A stretch of DNA of 64,000 nt from Parietaria judaica (Eukaryota; Streptophyta; Magnoliopsida; Rosales; Urticaceae), in assembly GCA_954871525.1 (NCBI GenBank), contig OX940865.1, positions 3,906,001 through 3,970,000 of the forward strand, written 5' to 3'. The notes under the pieces were generated by a model. The model saw nothing but the letters and a program-made list of their open reading frames with translations, made no database searches and had not been told where the DNA came from. The position numbers and the translations under genes are program-made. This document shows positions 28,606 through 41,679 of this stretch, piece after piece; position 1 is the first letter of the stretch; every line of letters starts with the position of its first letter.

Positions 28606-29350
28606 ATCGAAGTTAACGAGGAGACCTAATCAGTTCCGGGGGTTTGCCCCCTTTTTCGTTTTCTATTTTTGTCATTTTAATTTCGTTGCGTTTATGACAA
28701 TACACACCTTTTTTGGTTGGGAGTCCAACCTAGGTGCTTTAGGTTTTATTATGGGATCTATACACCTTTTTTTGTCAGGAGTCCGACCTTGGTGGCTCAC
28801 TTCGTTTCATCGAGGTGACTTTTGACGAAACTCTATGCTTTTTAATAGACTTATGCCTCGTTATTCCCCATTTCTTCTTTGTTGATTTCACGCACCCCGG
28901 TATCTGTCTTGTTTTTACTATAATTCTTGCGAAACCCTTTTAATCGATCTCGTGGATGTTTTCTTTTCGGGCTTTTTCACGTCGAGGTGTGAATGTGAGC
29001 CTTACTACGAAATCAAATCTAGGGAGATTTTGGGTGTTCGTGCGACCGAAGTATATAGTTAGGATGGAGAATTTTTCTCAATGTATCCGTGCAATTCGAG
29101 GTGCTTTGATAGGTTTGTATGAACTTTACCTCGTTTTGCGGGCTTTGATGGTGCACGCGGATGGCAAGAGTTGGGGCGTTCCCAGGCTCCCACCCGGGGG
29201 GGTTTATAATAAGAAGGATGGGGTTCGATCGGCGAAATTTATCGATTTCGGATGGAATTTGGGTTGAACCTGCGGGAGGTTGTTTACGTACCCAATTTTT
29301 CCGGGATCAAGCCACTACGTAGTTCGAGATGATATTCATTCTTTTAAGAA
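28606..29350 (-). mobile_element. Post-pol spacer of Tat-type element 4
   Basis: On the minus strand it shows the ACTACGTAGTGGCTTGATCC ... GGGTACGTAAACAACC signature (about 29275-29335) that follows integrase in these elements. The rest is non-coding. No antisense gene or 3' LTR was recognised. Confidence 0.6.
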
Positions 29351-31138
29351 TAATATCTTTTTAGGTGTGGGGTGTTCCAACTTCAGAGGACTTTTAGCCC
29401 GTCCGAATTAATGAGTCTGTACACGCCGGGTTTAACTATCTCGGACACAATGTATGGTCCTTCCCAGTTTATTCCGAGCTTTCCATCGTTTAATTCCGAA
29501 GTGTTTTGGAATACCTTTTAGAGTACCAGATCTCCTACTTTGAATGAACGGGGTGGCAGACCTTGGAATTATAGAATCTTTCAATTACCTTTTGGTAATT
29601 GATGATCCTACTTAAAAGCCGTCTCCCTTCGTTCTTCGATGTAGTTGAGCTGGTCTTATAGCATTTCTTCATTTTCGTCAGGTCGATCTGGGCAGAATTC
29701 TCGTCTTAGGCTCAGAGGTTCTGCTTCGGTCGGGACCAATGCTTAGGTCCCATATACTAGCGCGAAGGGTGTTTTTCCGGTGGCCTGGCGAGGTGTAGTT
29801 CTGTATGCCCACAACACCCCGTTTAATTCTTCGGGCCACCTCCCTTTCTTGTTGTCTAACCTCTTTTTGATCTCGTCGATTATCGTTCAGTTCGCCACTT
29901 CGGAGTGCCCATTTCCTTTTGGGTACCTCGGGGTTGAGGTGTTAAGAGAGATCCCATGTGTGGCGCATAAATTTTTGAATCTGCTCGAGATAAATTGTGG
30001 TCCATTATCTGCGATGATCTCCTTTGGGAGCCCATATTTGCAAATTATGTCTTTCCACACGAAATTCTCTGCGCCTACGTCCTTTATGTGTGCGTACGCC
30101 TTGGCCTCTACCCACTTTGTGAAGTAGTCAGTTGCTATTAGTAAGAACCTTGTTAGTTCTTTGGCCGCCGGTATTGGTCCGACGATATCCATCGACCACT
30201 TTATGAAAAAGGTATGGCACTGTGACCGAAGTTAATTTTAGTGCGGGTTGCCTAATTTTTGGCGCGTGTTTTTGGCATGTGTCGTATTTCGTACATGTAG
30301 GTCGCAGTCACTCAGCATTGTGGGCCAGAAGAATCCTTGTCTTTTGCTTTTGTTGGCCAAGGACGTTTCTCCGGAATGGTTTCCGTAGCTTCCTTCGTGT
30401 ACCTCGCGGATGACATTCTTCGCTTTATCCGCTCCCAAGCATTTGAGGTACGGTCCGCTGAAGCTTCGTTTGTATAGTACGTCGTTTATCAGACAGAACC
30501 TCGAGCTTTTGGCTCTCACCTTTCTGGCCTCTTGTCGGTCTCGAGGTGTTTCTTCGCCTCGTAAGAATTTAATTACTGGGGTTCTCTAGTCACTCAGACT
30601 GAGTTCGATTGTTGTTCACCGTCAAGTCTATGCTTGGTGCATCTATAGCTTCTAACGGGGTGATGAGTTTCACCTCGGGGTCCGAGGTAGACGCCAGAAC
30701 TGCCAATGTATCGGCATGCGCGTTCTCGCTCCTTGGGATCTGGTTTATCTCGACCTTTTCGAACGCTTTGATCAATTGGTTTACTATGGCCAGGTAGGCA
30801 TTCATTCTTTGATCTTTTGTCTCGTATTCCCCTGCTATCTAGCTTGTGACCAACTTTGAGTCGAAATAAGCTTTGACATTTCGTGCCCCCATTGGTCGTG
30901 CTAGTTTGATGCCGGCGATTAGGGCTTCGTATTCGGCTTCGTTGTTAGACGCCTTGAAATTGAGACAAAAAGATCGCTCTATCACCTCGCCACTTGGAGT
31001 AACGAGATGAATTCCTACTCCCGATCCGTTTTGATTTGAAGACCCGTCTACTTTCGACGTCCATGCTTCGTTTGTTGAATCGTCATCTAGTTTCTCGGTG
31101 TTCAGTTCTACAATGAAGTCAGATAAGACCTGCAATTT
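29351..31138 (-). pseudogene. Second RNase H and integrase of Tat-type element 4
   Basis: Minus strand. RNase H-like domain at 31135-30590 (SKVDGSSNQNGSGVG, NEAEYEALIAGIKLA, then a stop after DSKLVTS), integrase zinc region 30519-30238 (EVHEGSYGNHSGE), integrase core 30192-29887 (MDIVGPIPA, IADNGPQFIS, and a stop just after the GNGHSEVAN active-site Glu region), and C-terminal module 29886-29360 with several stops (EGPYIVSEIVKPGVYRL). Similar to copy 1 in protein but much more diverged. Confidence 0.85.
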
Positions 31139-34100
31139 GGCGCATGTTCTTAATTATTGGCGCGTGCTTTTGGCATGCGTCACTTTTTGTACGTGCTGCT
31201 CGCTGTCTTCTAGCATTGTGGGCCAGAAAAATCCTTGCCTGTTGACTTTGTTGGCAAGGGATCTCTTCCGGATTGATTCCCGTAACTCATTTCGTGTACT
31301 TCGTGGAGGATTCTTTGTTTCTTCATCTCCGAGACACTTGAGGTATGGCCCGCTAAAGCTTTGTTTATAGAGGACGTCGTTTATTAGGCAAAACCTTGAG
31401 CTTTTAGCTCTCAGTTTCCTGGCTTCTTGTCGGTCTCGAGGTGTTTCTTCATCTCATAGAAACCTAATTATCAGAGTTCTCCAATAATCAAGCTTGAGCT
31501 CGATGTTGTTCACTGTCAAATCGATACTTGGTGCTTCTATTAGGATGACTCGTTTCACTTCGGGGTCTGAGGTGGATGCCAATCCTGCTAGTGCGTCTGC
31601 TTGCGCATTCTCGCTTCTTGGAATTCGGTCCACCTCGACCTTTTCGAATGTTTGGACTAACTAATTTACTATGGCGAGATAGCATTTATCCTTTGGTCTT
31701 GCCTCATATTCCCCTTCGATTTGGCTCGTGAGTGCTTGTACTTGACTAACACGTCGTCTATGTAGACTTCCATGGTCTTTCCCAGATACTCCAAAAACAT
31801 TTTATTAACGAGTCTTTGATAGGTTGCTCCTGCGTTTTCCAGCCCGAAGAGAATCACCTTGTAACAGTATATTCCTCGTTCAGTTATGAATGAGGTATTT
31901 TCTTGGTCGTCGGGGCGCATCAAGAGCTCGTTGTAACCGGAGAAGGCGTCCATGAAAGAAAGCAGCTCGTTCCCACAAGTTGCTTCGACAAGTTTGTCGA
32001 TGTGTTGGAGTGGGAAGCTGTCCTTGGGACATGCCTTATTTAGGTATGTAAAATCGATGCACACTCTCTATTTTTCTTCTTGACGACCACGGTATTGGCC
32101 AGCCAGTCCATATATCTCACCTCGCGGATTGATCCCGTCTTGAAGAGCCTTTTGACTTCTTCTTTTACTGCTCTAGAACGTTCCGGGGCCAGTTTTTTTT
32201 TTTTTTTTGCTTGATCGATTTGATGCTCGGATCGACATTGAGTTGATGCGAAATAATTTCTAAGCTGATTCCTGAAATGTCCTCGTGAGACCAGGAAAAG
32301 CATTCTTTGTTATTTTTCAATAACTTAATGAGCTGCTTGCGCATTTCACCCTTTAGTTCGTTCCCAATCCCGACGGTGTTGTCAGGGTTTTTCTCGTCGA
32401 TAGGGACCTGCCTCGCCATTTTTGGTTGGGGACTCGCTGTCCTCCTCCGAAGTGCTTTTCACCTCGATTATTCGTGGGCGCTGTAATTGCTATGCCTTGT
32501 TTACTGTGCTTTTCTTGGCGAGTAAGAAATTGTTCATGTAACATCTTCGCGCTATGGCTTGGTCACCTCTGATCTCTTTGATCCCTTCTTCGGTTGGAAC
32601 TCTAGACTCTGGTGGTATGTCGAGGGGACTGCCTTCATGGCATGCAGCCATGGCCTTCCTAGGATCGGGTTGTAGGGGGACGGGCAGTCTATGATCAGGA
32701 ATTTGGTTATTAGGTTCACGCCTCCCGCCATTACGGAGAGCTTAATCTCCTCGATGGTGTTTACGGAGTGGCTGCTAAAGCCTTCATCTGACATAGGGTC
32801 GATAAGAAGATCACGTCCACAGAGCTTCCGTTGTCAATGAGAATTTTTTGGTTTCCCAGTTGGCTACATTGAGAGTTATGACTAAGGCATCATCATGTGG
32901 CCCCGTGAGGCTGTCGGCGTCGCTCTCTTTGAATGTGATGAGAGTCTTTGGTCCTTGAAAATTTTGGCGAGGTGCATTTGATTGGAGTTTCCGGTGATGC
33001 GCCTTGATCGAGTTGACCGACGACTTGTAGTAATGAGACCCGCCCATGATCACATCGATGACCTGGGCTTATTCTCTTGACTGGCCTCTTCAACTTGGTT
33101 GACCTGTTTCCCTCTTTTTTTTGAAGGAGTGTCCGGTGCTTCCCCCGATGGAGGGGGACCTCAAAATTTCTTATGCTTTCTCTTTTTTGAGGCCGTCGGA
33201 TCGCTTTCCGGGTTCATGCTTCCCGGGAGCTTCGGGTTTAGAGCCTCGATGTCAAGATCGCTCATTTTACCTCCTTCTACCTTTTCCCCTAGCGCCATTT
33301 GTAACTTTTGGCGTTGGGTCGTGGCATGCCCGAATACCTTGTGGAATTTATAGTAAGCCTTCGGGTCTTTTGGCCATGGATCGGCTTGTGCTGTTCCGCC
33401 GGTACCTTGGGCCACGTTGACTTATTCTTTTTTCGAGTTCATTTCGTAACCCAGAGGTAGCGTGTTGCGCTTAGGCGGGTGCGCGGGGTTTGGGTTGCTT
33501 CGGTGAGTTCCAGCTCCTTTGTGCTGGTTGTGATCCCGAGGTGGTCTTGGCGGATTGTTGAACTTTAGTGCCGCCGGGGTACGGTCGAACTTCCTAGCAA
33601 GAGCTGCTCGCTCTTCTTCAACCCGGATCAAGTTTCCCCCGCGATGCATTACCTTTTCGGTCGAGGTATAACGGTTTACACAAATGTCTTGCCTGAACTT
33701 GGATTTGTACCATAGTCCTGCTGTTAGGGCTCCGATCGTCGTGTCGTCGCTTACCCCGCTGAGGAGTGATAACACATTTTTAAATCTAGGTATGAAGTTC
33801 CTTTAGTAGCTCGTCTTTAGTTTCTTGCAGTGCGTAGAGCCGTGCCAACGTGGTTTCGGTCTCGATCAATATAGAGAAATGTTTCAAGAAGATTGTCGTC
33901 AGCTGATCAAAAGAGCTGACCGAATAGGGTTGCAGCTTGGAAAATCAATCGAGAGCGTTTTGTTCGAGATGTTCGGCAAAGATTTGGCATTTCCCCACAT
34001 CCTTCTGAGCTGGTTCGAGGTTAGCTCTCCCCATTGCAATGTGGAATGCCCGAAGATACGCCCTCGGGTCGGATTTTCTGTCGTAACGGGAATATTGACC

Positions 34101-35030
34101 CTCCCGACGTCTCTGATCTTCTCGTTGGTGACCAACGAGGTGAATGATGTGCTCATTGATTCCCGAACTAGGCGATTTTTCTCGGGAGCTGCCGAGGTGG
34201 CGTGATGGACCTTCGAGTTACCGCTTTCACCTCGGATTTCACCTTCTCTACCGTAGATTCGAGCCCTTCCAGCCATGCCGGAAAAGTTAGGTCGGTGTTG
34301 AAAATTAAGTTGTTGTTTCCATTGCCCGGGAAAGTGATTTGGAAAGCCTCTGGGTCGCTTCCTCCCTAATGCGGATAGGATTGCCTATTTCGTTTCCAGT
34401 CCGGGCGGAGTTCGGGTTCATTGGTGCTTGAGGGGGTTGCACGTTGGTGGCTTGAACCGGTCAAGGTGGAGTCTGGAATCCGAGGTTTTCGGGATGGTTT
34501 GGCATTCCTTAGTTGGATTGGATTGTCCCCAATCCGGTGCCAGGGTGCTGAATCGAGGTAGCCTCATGACCTGCTGCCTTTGCATGCTTATGGCGGGATT
34601 TCGTCCCTCCACCATACCCGAGATGTTTTCCACCTCGGTGATTCTCGGAGTGACCTGTATCCCAGAAAATTCTAGGGCCCTTCTTGGTCCGAGATCTCTT
34701 CACGGTGCTGAAGAGAGTTGAGTCTTCATCGAGCTGACTGCCTCGGTCAACGTTCCTTCGATTTGGGATTGCTTTTGGAGGAGGTCTTCCAATTTTGTTT
34801 GGAACTCCTTTCTCGATTCCTCGTCATCTTAAGGGCTGTTGGCGACGTTCTGGACATCCTTGTTCGCTGCCGGAGGTGGGGGAAAACTCTATCGCAGTGG
34901 CAAGGCTTGCGTGGCGAGAGACTGGGCCCTTGTGTTGAGGGCGACGCTCGTTGCCGATTGTTGTAAAGTACTTTCTCGACTCCTCATGCTGAATGGTGAG
35001 GTCTTCCTACTCCGGCTCTTCGAATAAGTG
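31139..35030 (-). pseudogene. Tat-type element 4: gag, protease, RT, and partial RNase H/integrase, decayed
   Basis: Minus strand, reading right to left. Gag lies from about 34990 to 33422, with frame changes (KVHHATSAAP near 34200, ALTAGLWYKSKF near 33730), and its zinc region (KFHKVFGHATTQ) has lost Cys residues. Protease is at 33053-32552, frameshifted at the active site (KFSLTTE where ILIDNGSS is expected, near 32830). RT is at 32419-31740, ending with the intact YIDDVLVK. RT is then joined directly to the end of an RNase H domain and an integrase zinc region (31735-31140), so about 0.9 kb of the usual order is missing. A run of A on the minus strand (T9-T14 at 32190-32207) adds to the frame loss. 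No 5' LTR was recognised beyond 35030. Confidence 0.82.
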
Positions 35031-35679
35031 TTGGCTGGGACCCTAAGGTCGATGTTTGAGTATCCCCTTCTTCAAGCGTCAAATTTTTTAATATGCGAAT
35101 TTCAATTAACATGTACATGGTCCACGGTTCGAGCCCAGGGCCAAACCCTATGGTCGCGTGGGCAGTCGGGTGTGGAGTCATCGCGGGATTAATGGCTGAA
35201 GGAGAATCGTCGTCTTAAACGCTGCATAAATTGTTCCCGGGCAATGTGGGACTTTTTGTTGTATTTATAATCTTCACATATTCCAAATTCTTCATACATT
35301 AGCAATATGGGACTTTTTATGCACCTAAGGGGATGGTTTTGGCGCACATGGGCGAGCTCGGGGCGTCCTCGGGGCCTAGCTGGGATCCCCAAATTTGGCG
35401 GCTTCGAAAAGGGTCTTCCGGGTGTCCGATTTCCAATCCACTAAATCCTTTATGCTCCTGTGAATTCTCCCTTTAACTATTTTGTCGGTATGATGGGGCA
35501 TCTTTCGTGAGTGATGTTATTTTGTCTTCGAGCTTCGTCTTATGGGCCTTTCCGTTCTTCGTCTAACGGGCTTGGACCTGGACCTCTGGGCTTTGACCTT
35601 CTTTTGTGGGCTTTGAATTTTACCTTTTGGGCCCATATATTCAATTGTTTGAAAAATACGCATAACAGATAGTAAATAA
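35031..35679. other. Unassigned DNA between element 4 and the foldback element
   Basis: Mixed composition with two short repeats of a 'TGGGACTTTTT' phrase near 35250 and 35308. It may contain part of the LTR of element 4, but I found no LTR end or primer-binding site. Confidence 0.4.
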
Positions 35680-36687
35680 TTAATCAATGGGTAAACTGCG
35701 GCTAATGTACCCAATGTTTTATCTTTTGTGAATTATGTACCCAATGTTTATTTTTGGTGGCTAATGTACCCAATGTTTGATCTGTTAGATATTTTCGTGT
35801 TTTCCATTAGTTGACCGTTAGAAAGTTATCCTCCTCTTCATGTATACTTTTTGTATTTTTTACATAACTCACTCATTTTTTGCACAATTTTAAGAACGAC
35901 CTATGGATAGAAAGATAAGAGATATATCTACAACTTGGATGTTTTAAGTTTTGTAAAATAAGTTTCAGAAAGATACGAAATTTCAAATACAACGTAAAAT
36001 TAGACGTTAGTTTAATAGAAAATATTTGTTTCGAGCAAATTATAATATATTTAATGACTTTATATGGTGAAACGTAAAACTAAAAATTTGTAGATATATA
36101 TTTTATCTTTCTAACGGGTGTTTATCTATTAATTTTGGATAAAAATCGAGTGAGTTATGCCAAAAATATGAAATATGTGATGTGAAATAATCTTTAATAT
36201 TTTTTGCATAACTTACTCATCTTTTGTCCAAAATTTATAAATAAAAATCTACTGGAAAGATAAAATATTTATCTACAACTTTTTAGTTTTACGTTTCATC
36301 ATAAAAAGTCATTAAGTATAGTAAAACTTTCTCGAAACAAATATTTTGCATTGAACTTACGTCCAATTTTACGTTGTATTTGAAATTTCGTATTTTTAGA
36401 AAACTTATTTTACAAAACTTAAAATATAAAAGTTGTAGATATACCTCTTTTCTTTCCAATCATAGGTCATTCATAAAATTTGGACAAAAAATGAGTGAAT
36501 TATGTCAAAAATACAAAAAGTATGCATATACAAGAGGATAACTCTCTAACGGTCAAATAACGGAAAATTCGAAAATATCTAACAGATCAAAGATTGGGTA
36601 TATTAGCCACCAAAAATAAACATTGGGTACATAATTCGAAAAAAATCAAACATTGGGTACATTAGCCGCAGTTTACCCTTAATCAAT
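35680..36687. mobile_element. 990-bp foldback element with 9-bp target duplication (MULE-type MITE)
   Basis: Element 35689-36678 is flanked by TTAATCAAT on both sides (35680-35688 and 36679-36687). Ends are GGGTAAACTGCGGCTAATGT and its reverse complement at 36659-36678, and pairing continues across nearly the whole length, with arms of about 480 bp meeting near 36180. Within each arm CCCAATGTTT is repeated three times. A perfect 9-bp target duplication with long inverted repeats is the hallmark of Mutator-like elements. No transposase is encoded. Confidence 0.93.
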
Positions 36688-37800
36688 ATATAATTTCACA
36701 CGTCAATTGCAGAAAAATTATCGTGTGTGTGTTCTTGTCTTAGAAAGAGGGAATCAAAAGTGAGAAAGGTATACGTCCCTTAGGGTGGACAACTAGGAAC
36801 TCCTCCCATATGACTGGAGAACACACCCCAAGTCTATCACTACCGTACTTGTCATGTAGTTTTATTCTAGGTTCTTAGTATACTCGGTATATGATAATAA
36901 CCTAGGAATAAGGTAAGTTAATGTGTCATTAATAGGAAGCTTATTATGAGCTGTCAAAACGATAGGATTTCTTTTAATTTTTGTAAATAAAATGTACGTT
37001 CCTAGTTTAGAGCTCGGTCTTAGATAACCTTGATTATCTTAGAAACACTAAACACATTTGTAGTTCAAGTAGCAAGAGTTAGCGTAAGAAGGTGTCGACA
37101 CATTGCGTGTACACCGTCTGTATTATATGTCACCTCTAGTCAGCTAGATCTAGTAAGCTCAATTCATGGCATTTAGGGCTTCTTCAGGTATTGCTGCCGC
37201 TGGGGGCAGGGACTCATCTGCTTCTTGTTCTTGGTTAGGTGAGGTTGTTTTGCTTTTAAATTGGCACTGGTTCGTCTCATAATATTTTATTACGATAAAG
37301 ACCAATTTCCTGTTTTTCTGTAGTAGAAAAAAAGCTTGATTGCGCTAAGAAAAAACATAAGGAAAGGTCTCACTCATGTATTTTATTTGATACGGAAAGT
37401 TTATATCTGGTCTGTTAATAGATAAAGGGATCAGATATATTTCAATAGCCGCGAGTAAGCTAGATTTAGTCTCCTTGTTAACAATGATTGATTGAGTTGA
37501 TTTTGTGAACTGAAAACACTGGGTTACTCTTGCATGGAATGATTTAATTAGTTGCATGACTGATCTAAAGTAAGTTGTTAGTTCACTTAGAGAACTTAGT
37601 TCTTGTTCCGTGAATTAATTGAGTTGAGATTGAATTCAATTAACTAGATACGTAGTTTGTGTGCTTTTTCTGGTAGAAACTATGTGCCGGTTGTTAAATT
37701 ACCTTGAAATAGATATTTAAGGTTTTGCCTATGTTCATCCATATTAACATTGCAAATTTTTCAAGTTCCAAACCTTTGAAACATTTCATCTATATAGGTT
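36688..37800. other. AT-rich DNA without a recognised gene
   Basis: No supported coding region. Parts may be leader sequence of a decayed LTR element whose gag-like remnant follows at 37817. Confidence 0.4.
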
Positions 37801-37816
37801 TTAATAAGTTTCTTTA

Positions 37817-38310
37817 TGTATGTCTAATACAATGACAGAGCCTATTAACATATCGCCTGACGATGAAGACCTAGTATTATGTCCTATATCACCTTAGTAC
37901 TACGATGGAAGCGCTTATAACGCTCTGTACTACGACCATAAGGACAAAATCACTAATTCTCAGGCAGTGAGAAATATTTTTTCCTCCGATGGACTCTCAC
38001 AGTCGATTGAGTGAAACAGAAATGCCGAAATGTCATATAATAAGTATCTTGAATACGATGTTGATTGATCATACGTCAAAGAGTTTTTTTTATCAGTATC
38101 ATAGGAGGATACCGAGTTAATAAGACCCGAGATGAGGTTGACAGTATTGTGTAGATAGCTGTCACATTGGAGACTCTCATCCTGAAAGTTCAAAACAATG
38201 AGAATCTATATGGAGCGCGCACGAGGATAAGAATGAACAAGCCTCGATGTTTTTGCTATTCAAAGCGAGGACATAAAAAGAGTAATTGTCCATTGTCCAT
38301 GAACAAATGA
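37817..38310 (+). pseudogene. Decayed Copia-like gag remnant
   Basis: Opens MSNTMTEPINISPDDEDL and, through many in-frame stops, reaches a zinc-knuckle-like RCFCYSKRGHKKSNCP at about 38251-38299. The spacing fits CX2CX4HX4C except that the second Cys is Tyr. It probably belongs to the same element as the LTR at 40526. Confidence 0.45.
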
Positions 38311-40525
38311 ACAAAATAAATGTGGTGTCCACTTATCTTTGAGTTGATTTTTTTGGGGGACTATATATTAAAATCCTTACTAGAACGTTCCTTAAGATCT
38401 TGCAGGTTGCCTACACGATTTCCCGGGTGTCCCGGCGAATGATATAACGACTCAGCGCTTTTTCCACGGATTGCTATAAATTTAATGTTTAAGTATATAT
38501 GTCATTTTTATTTTTAATCTTGACTTACAACTTTTTTAAAAATTATGAATGAAAATTTACGTTTGCTGTAACAAAGTTGTTATTAAATCCATGATTAAAT
38601 AAATTTAAATAAACTTAATTTAAGAACTTATCATTTAGTTATTGATCCGAGTTACATTTAATTATTAAAATCGAATGTGTTTAATGATTCTTTGTGATTC
38701 TAAATTAGATTAAATGTGCTGAAGAGAAATATAAACACAAGCTTTTATTGTTTAGAAATGTTTTTTTGTAAAGTTTTGATAAACACTTCATTATTAAAAT
38801 ATTGGTGTCTGTGATATTAAATACTAGATGATAATCGAAGTAACACTAAATGAAAGTTCTTAAAATATCTTTCAAATCTGTTAATGGCTTGTATGCTACA
38901 TTAATAGTAAATATCGAATAACATGGAAATTGAAGTAAATTAGTAACTTCAATATTAAGATATACATGTTCGTTAATTTTAAGTAGTAAAGATAAAAATA
39001 AAAGAATAAGTATTAATCTTAAGTATTAAGATATACATGTTCGTTAATCTTAAGTAGGAACCACAATTTAATTAGAAATCTAGGGGTACTCAGATGTAGT
39101 TGGAGGTTGTGTCAGCCAATCGTGAGTTACGAGCACCGACTAGATATCAACGTGTTTATGATAAACAAAGACGTTGACATTTCTTCTAACTGTTAAAGAT
39201 AAAAGAATTATAATTATGTTATAAAGGATGAAATTTATGATTGTTTGCAATCATAATTGAACTGGTAAATTTAACATACGTGTTATGTTCTACGAGATGT
39301 TATAGAGATTAAACAAGTTAAAGTGGGAAGTAGACAGGAAGGATAAAGCCTTCATAGCTAGAGTAGTAATCGAGGGTTTTCTATAGAAATAGGAGATAAA
39401 AGATTTTGAAGAAACTCTCCCTCTCTGGTTACTATGCTATCTATTTAGATTCTCTTGTCCACAGCCTAAAACCTCGATTACGAGAATCAGCGGGTGTAAC
39501 TAAGTTATTATGAATAACTAGTTGACAAACATCTACGTGGATTATGATAGACTAGGATACGGATTTGCAGATTAATCTCGTTAAGGCATTAAGCGGATCT
39601 TTAGGTTTTACAAACTTGGAAAAGGTTGTGACTTCATCAGAAACCTAGAGTTCTTCAAGTTGAATGTCTCTAACACATGTACTAATAATCTCATTGACAA
39701 TAAAAATTGTGGTTTGTGGTAATTTCGAAAGTCGAAAACATTTTACTTATCAGAAATGATTGATATAAATTGTATGATATGTAACTTTTAAAGACTTAGA
39801 CTCCGAAAGCTCCAAGATAAGAAGAATAGCGAAAGCGTGTACCTTGTACCTGACATACGAGAAGTCTGATGTAAGATCCTTGAGACGTACAAGATCAGAC
39901 ATATAGAGTGTATTGGGAAATGTTATCATATACCAATATAATCTTGGCTTTAGCTCACTAATAACAGTGTAATTGGGAACTATATAGTAGTGAAATCTGG
40001 TGATGACCTAATTACACTAAGAACACTAAGAGCACTCATTCTGACTTTGAGTCAGGATAGGACACTATTGGGTGTAGGTCCAGCACAGTGTGAACCCTTG
40101 GATTAATTTTTAGGATCTGCACTAGGCAATACCTAATCATAGATTTCAATAATGGAGACTATATACTTTGAGAACTTTTTGGTTCTAAGTATATGAATTC
40201 TGCTTCAGAATAATCTACAAAAGATATTTCAGATGTAGATGAGTAACTTCACCATACCGTGACAATAGTGGTGAAGTCACTATTTCAATGGGAGCCCATT
40301 AGCCATAATAAATGTGAAATATATATAGAAGTTGTATATATACTTTCTCGTGGATGAGACAGTAAGTATAGGCAAGTTAAATCTCATTAAATATTCTCAT
40401 ATATATAAGAATAAAGGCTGGTCCTATTCAATAACAATGTTAGAGAATAAATTCTCAATGGCATTTTGGTAAATATAGATTCCTATGAAATGTTACCAAT
40501 CTTCTTTTGAGTGGAATTGGGAGAT
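38311..40525. other. Decayed internal region of an LTR element
   Basis: No long frame and no recognisable pol domain. It ends in AATTGGGAGAT, a typical polypurine tract just before the TGTTGG start of a Copia-type LTR at 40526. Confidence 0.4.
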
Positions 40526-41079
40526 TGTTGGACATATTCTATAATATTTCTCTATTCAGATGTTAATCCCACTGCATAAGATTATTTCACTCTATTATTT
40601 AAAGAATGAATAATGTTAATCATATATAGTTATATCCTAGATATTATAAAATTAAATTCTTCGTCCCTAGTTTTTTATGTTTTGCAATTGTGCTTTGTCA
40701 TCACACAGTGTCTATGTGAATGTTTGATAAGCACAAAGTTAAGAACTTAAATACCTTAGGTCTATAGCTAGATTAGAAAGTTGGATATTCTAATGGAGAA
40801 CGACTATTAATGAACTCAATCACTATATGTGATGATCTATTACTGGCTTATAGTGTTGTTCCTGCACTGTTGAGAAAATTGGGTATGGAGTGTCTCCATA
40901 CTGGACTGACTAGACATAGATCTGAAATCATCACGTAAGTCCGACACTGATGGAAGTAAGATCAAGTCGCTTAGCTGATCAGATGGAATCAGGTGATGTC
41001 TAAAGTTTTACGGGCTTATGCGGCTCAACTTATATGGTCTTTTATTTAATCGTTAAAGTCCACAAACGTGTTCCCAACA
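40526..41079 (+). repeat. LTR of a Copia-like element
   Basis: Starts TGTTGGACAT after a purine tract and ends GTTCCCAACA, with 6-bp inverted ends TGTTGG/CCAACA. It resembles 47910-48459 in layout and in its second half (CATACTGGACTGAC, GTCCGACACTGATG, TTAATCGTTAAAG). Length 554 bp. Confidence 0.6.
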
Positions 41080-41679
41080 CTTTTACTTTTGGATCAGATG
41101 GTTCCCAACACTCAACTATCGATATCGGGATTAGAACTTTCGTGTACCCCACGCATTTACTGTAGGGTTCGTGAGAACCTCTGCATATATTTTTAGTACA
41201 TTTTCTTGCATGTCACAATTCGTCGTGTCATCGAAAGCGGCTGTGAAGACACTGTGAAAGTCGTCCATAATTACGACACTATTGAAATCTAACCCCGCTA
41301 AAGGCTCACTCAATCGCGTAGGACGACGACGCCTTCATTGATATAGTGCATCAAAAGATCATATGTTAAGTTTCAATATCCGGGCTTCATAATCTATCAA
41401 ATTATTCTATATAAAACTCACATCAAGTTGCATAGGCTTCGACGGTTTGAGAACTTGATACATCCATACCAAGTTGAACTTTTCCTAGAATTTTTCGGGC
41501 GAATTGGTCAGCAAGTCGAACACCAGAGCTTGCAACTAAGTACAGAGTCATCATTCCTCAGATGACGGAGGAGTAACGAGGACCCAGAGGGGAACTTGAG
41601 AGCTGTAGATGTCGCTTTGAACAACTCAATCTCATTGACCAACTCATGCTCCATCATAGCTAGAAGCTCACGGAATTTG
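41080..41679. other. Unassigned DNA
   Basis: A short minus-strand frame (41825-41508) includes HKFRELLAMMEHELVNEIELF, which may be part of the element whose LTR-like end is at 41680. Not a supported gene. Confidence 0.3.

Noticed and set aside
41131..41313. Minus-strand frame with AGLDFNSVVIMDDFHSV
   Set aside because: Looks protein-like for a short stretch but has no extension, splice logic or recognised family.
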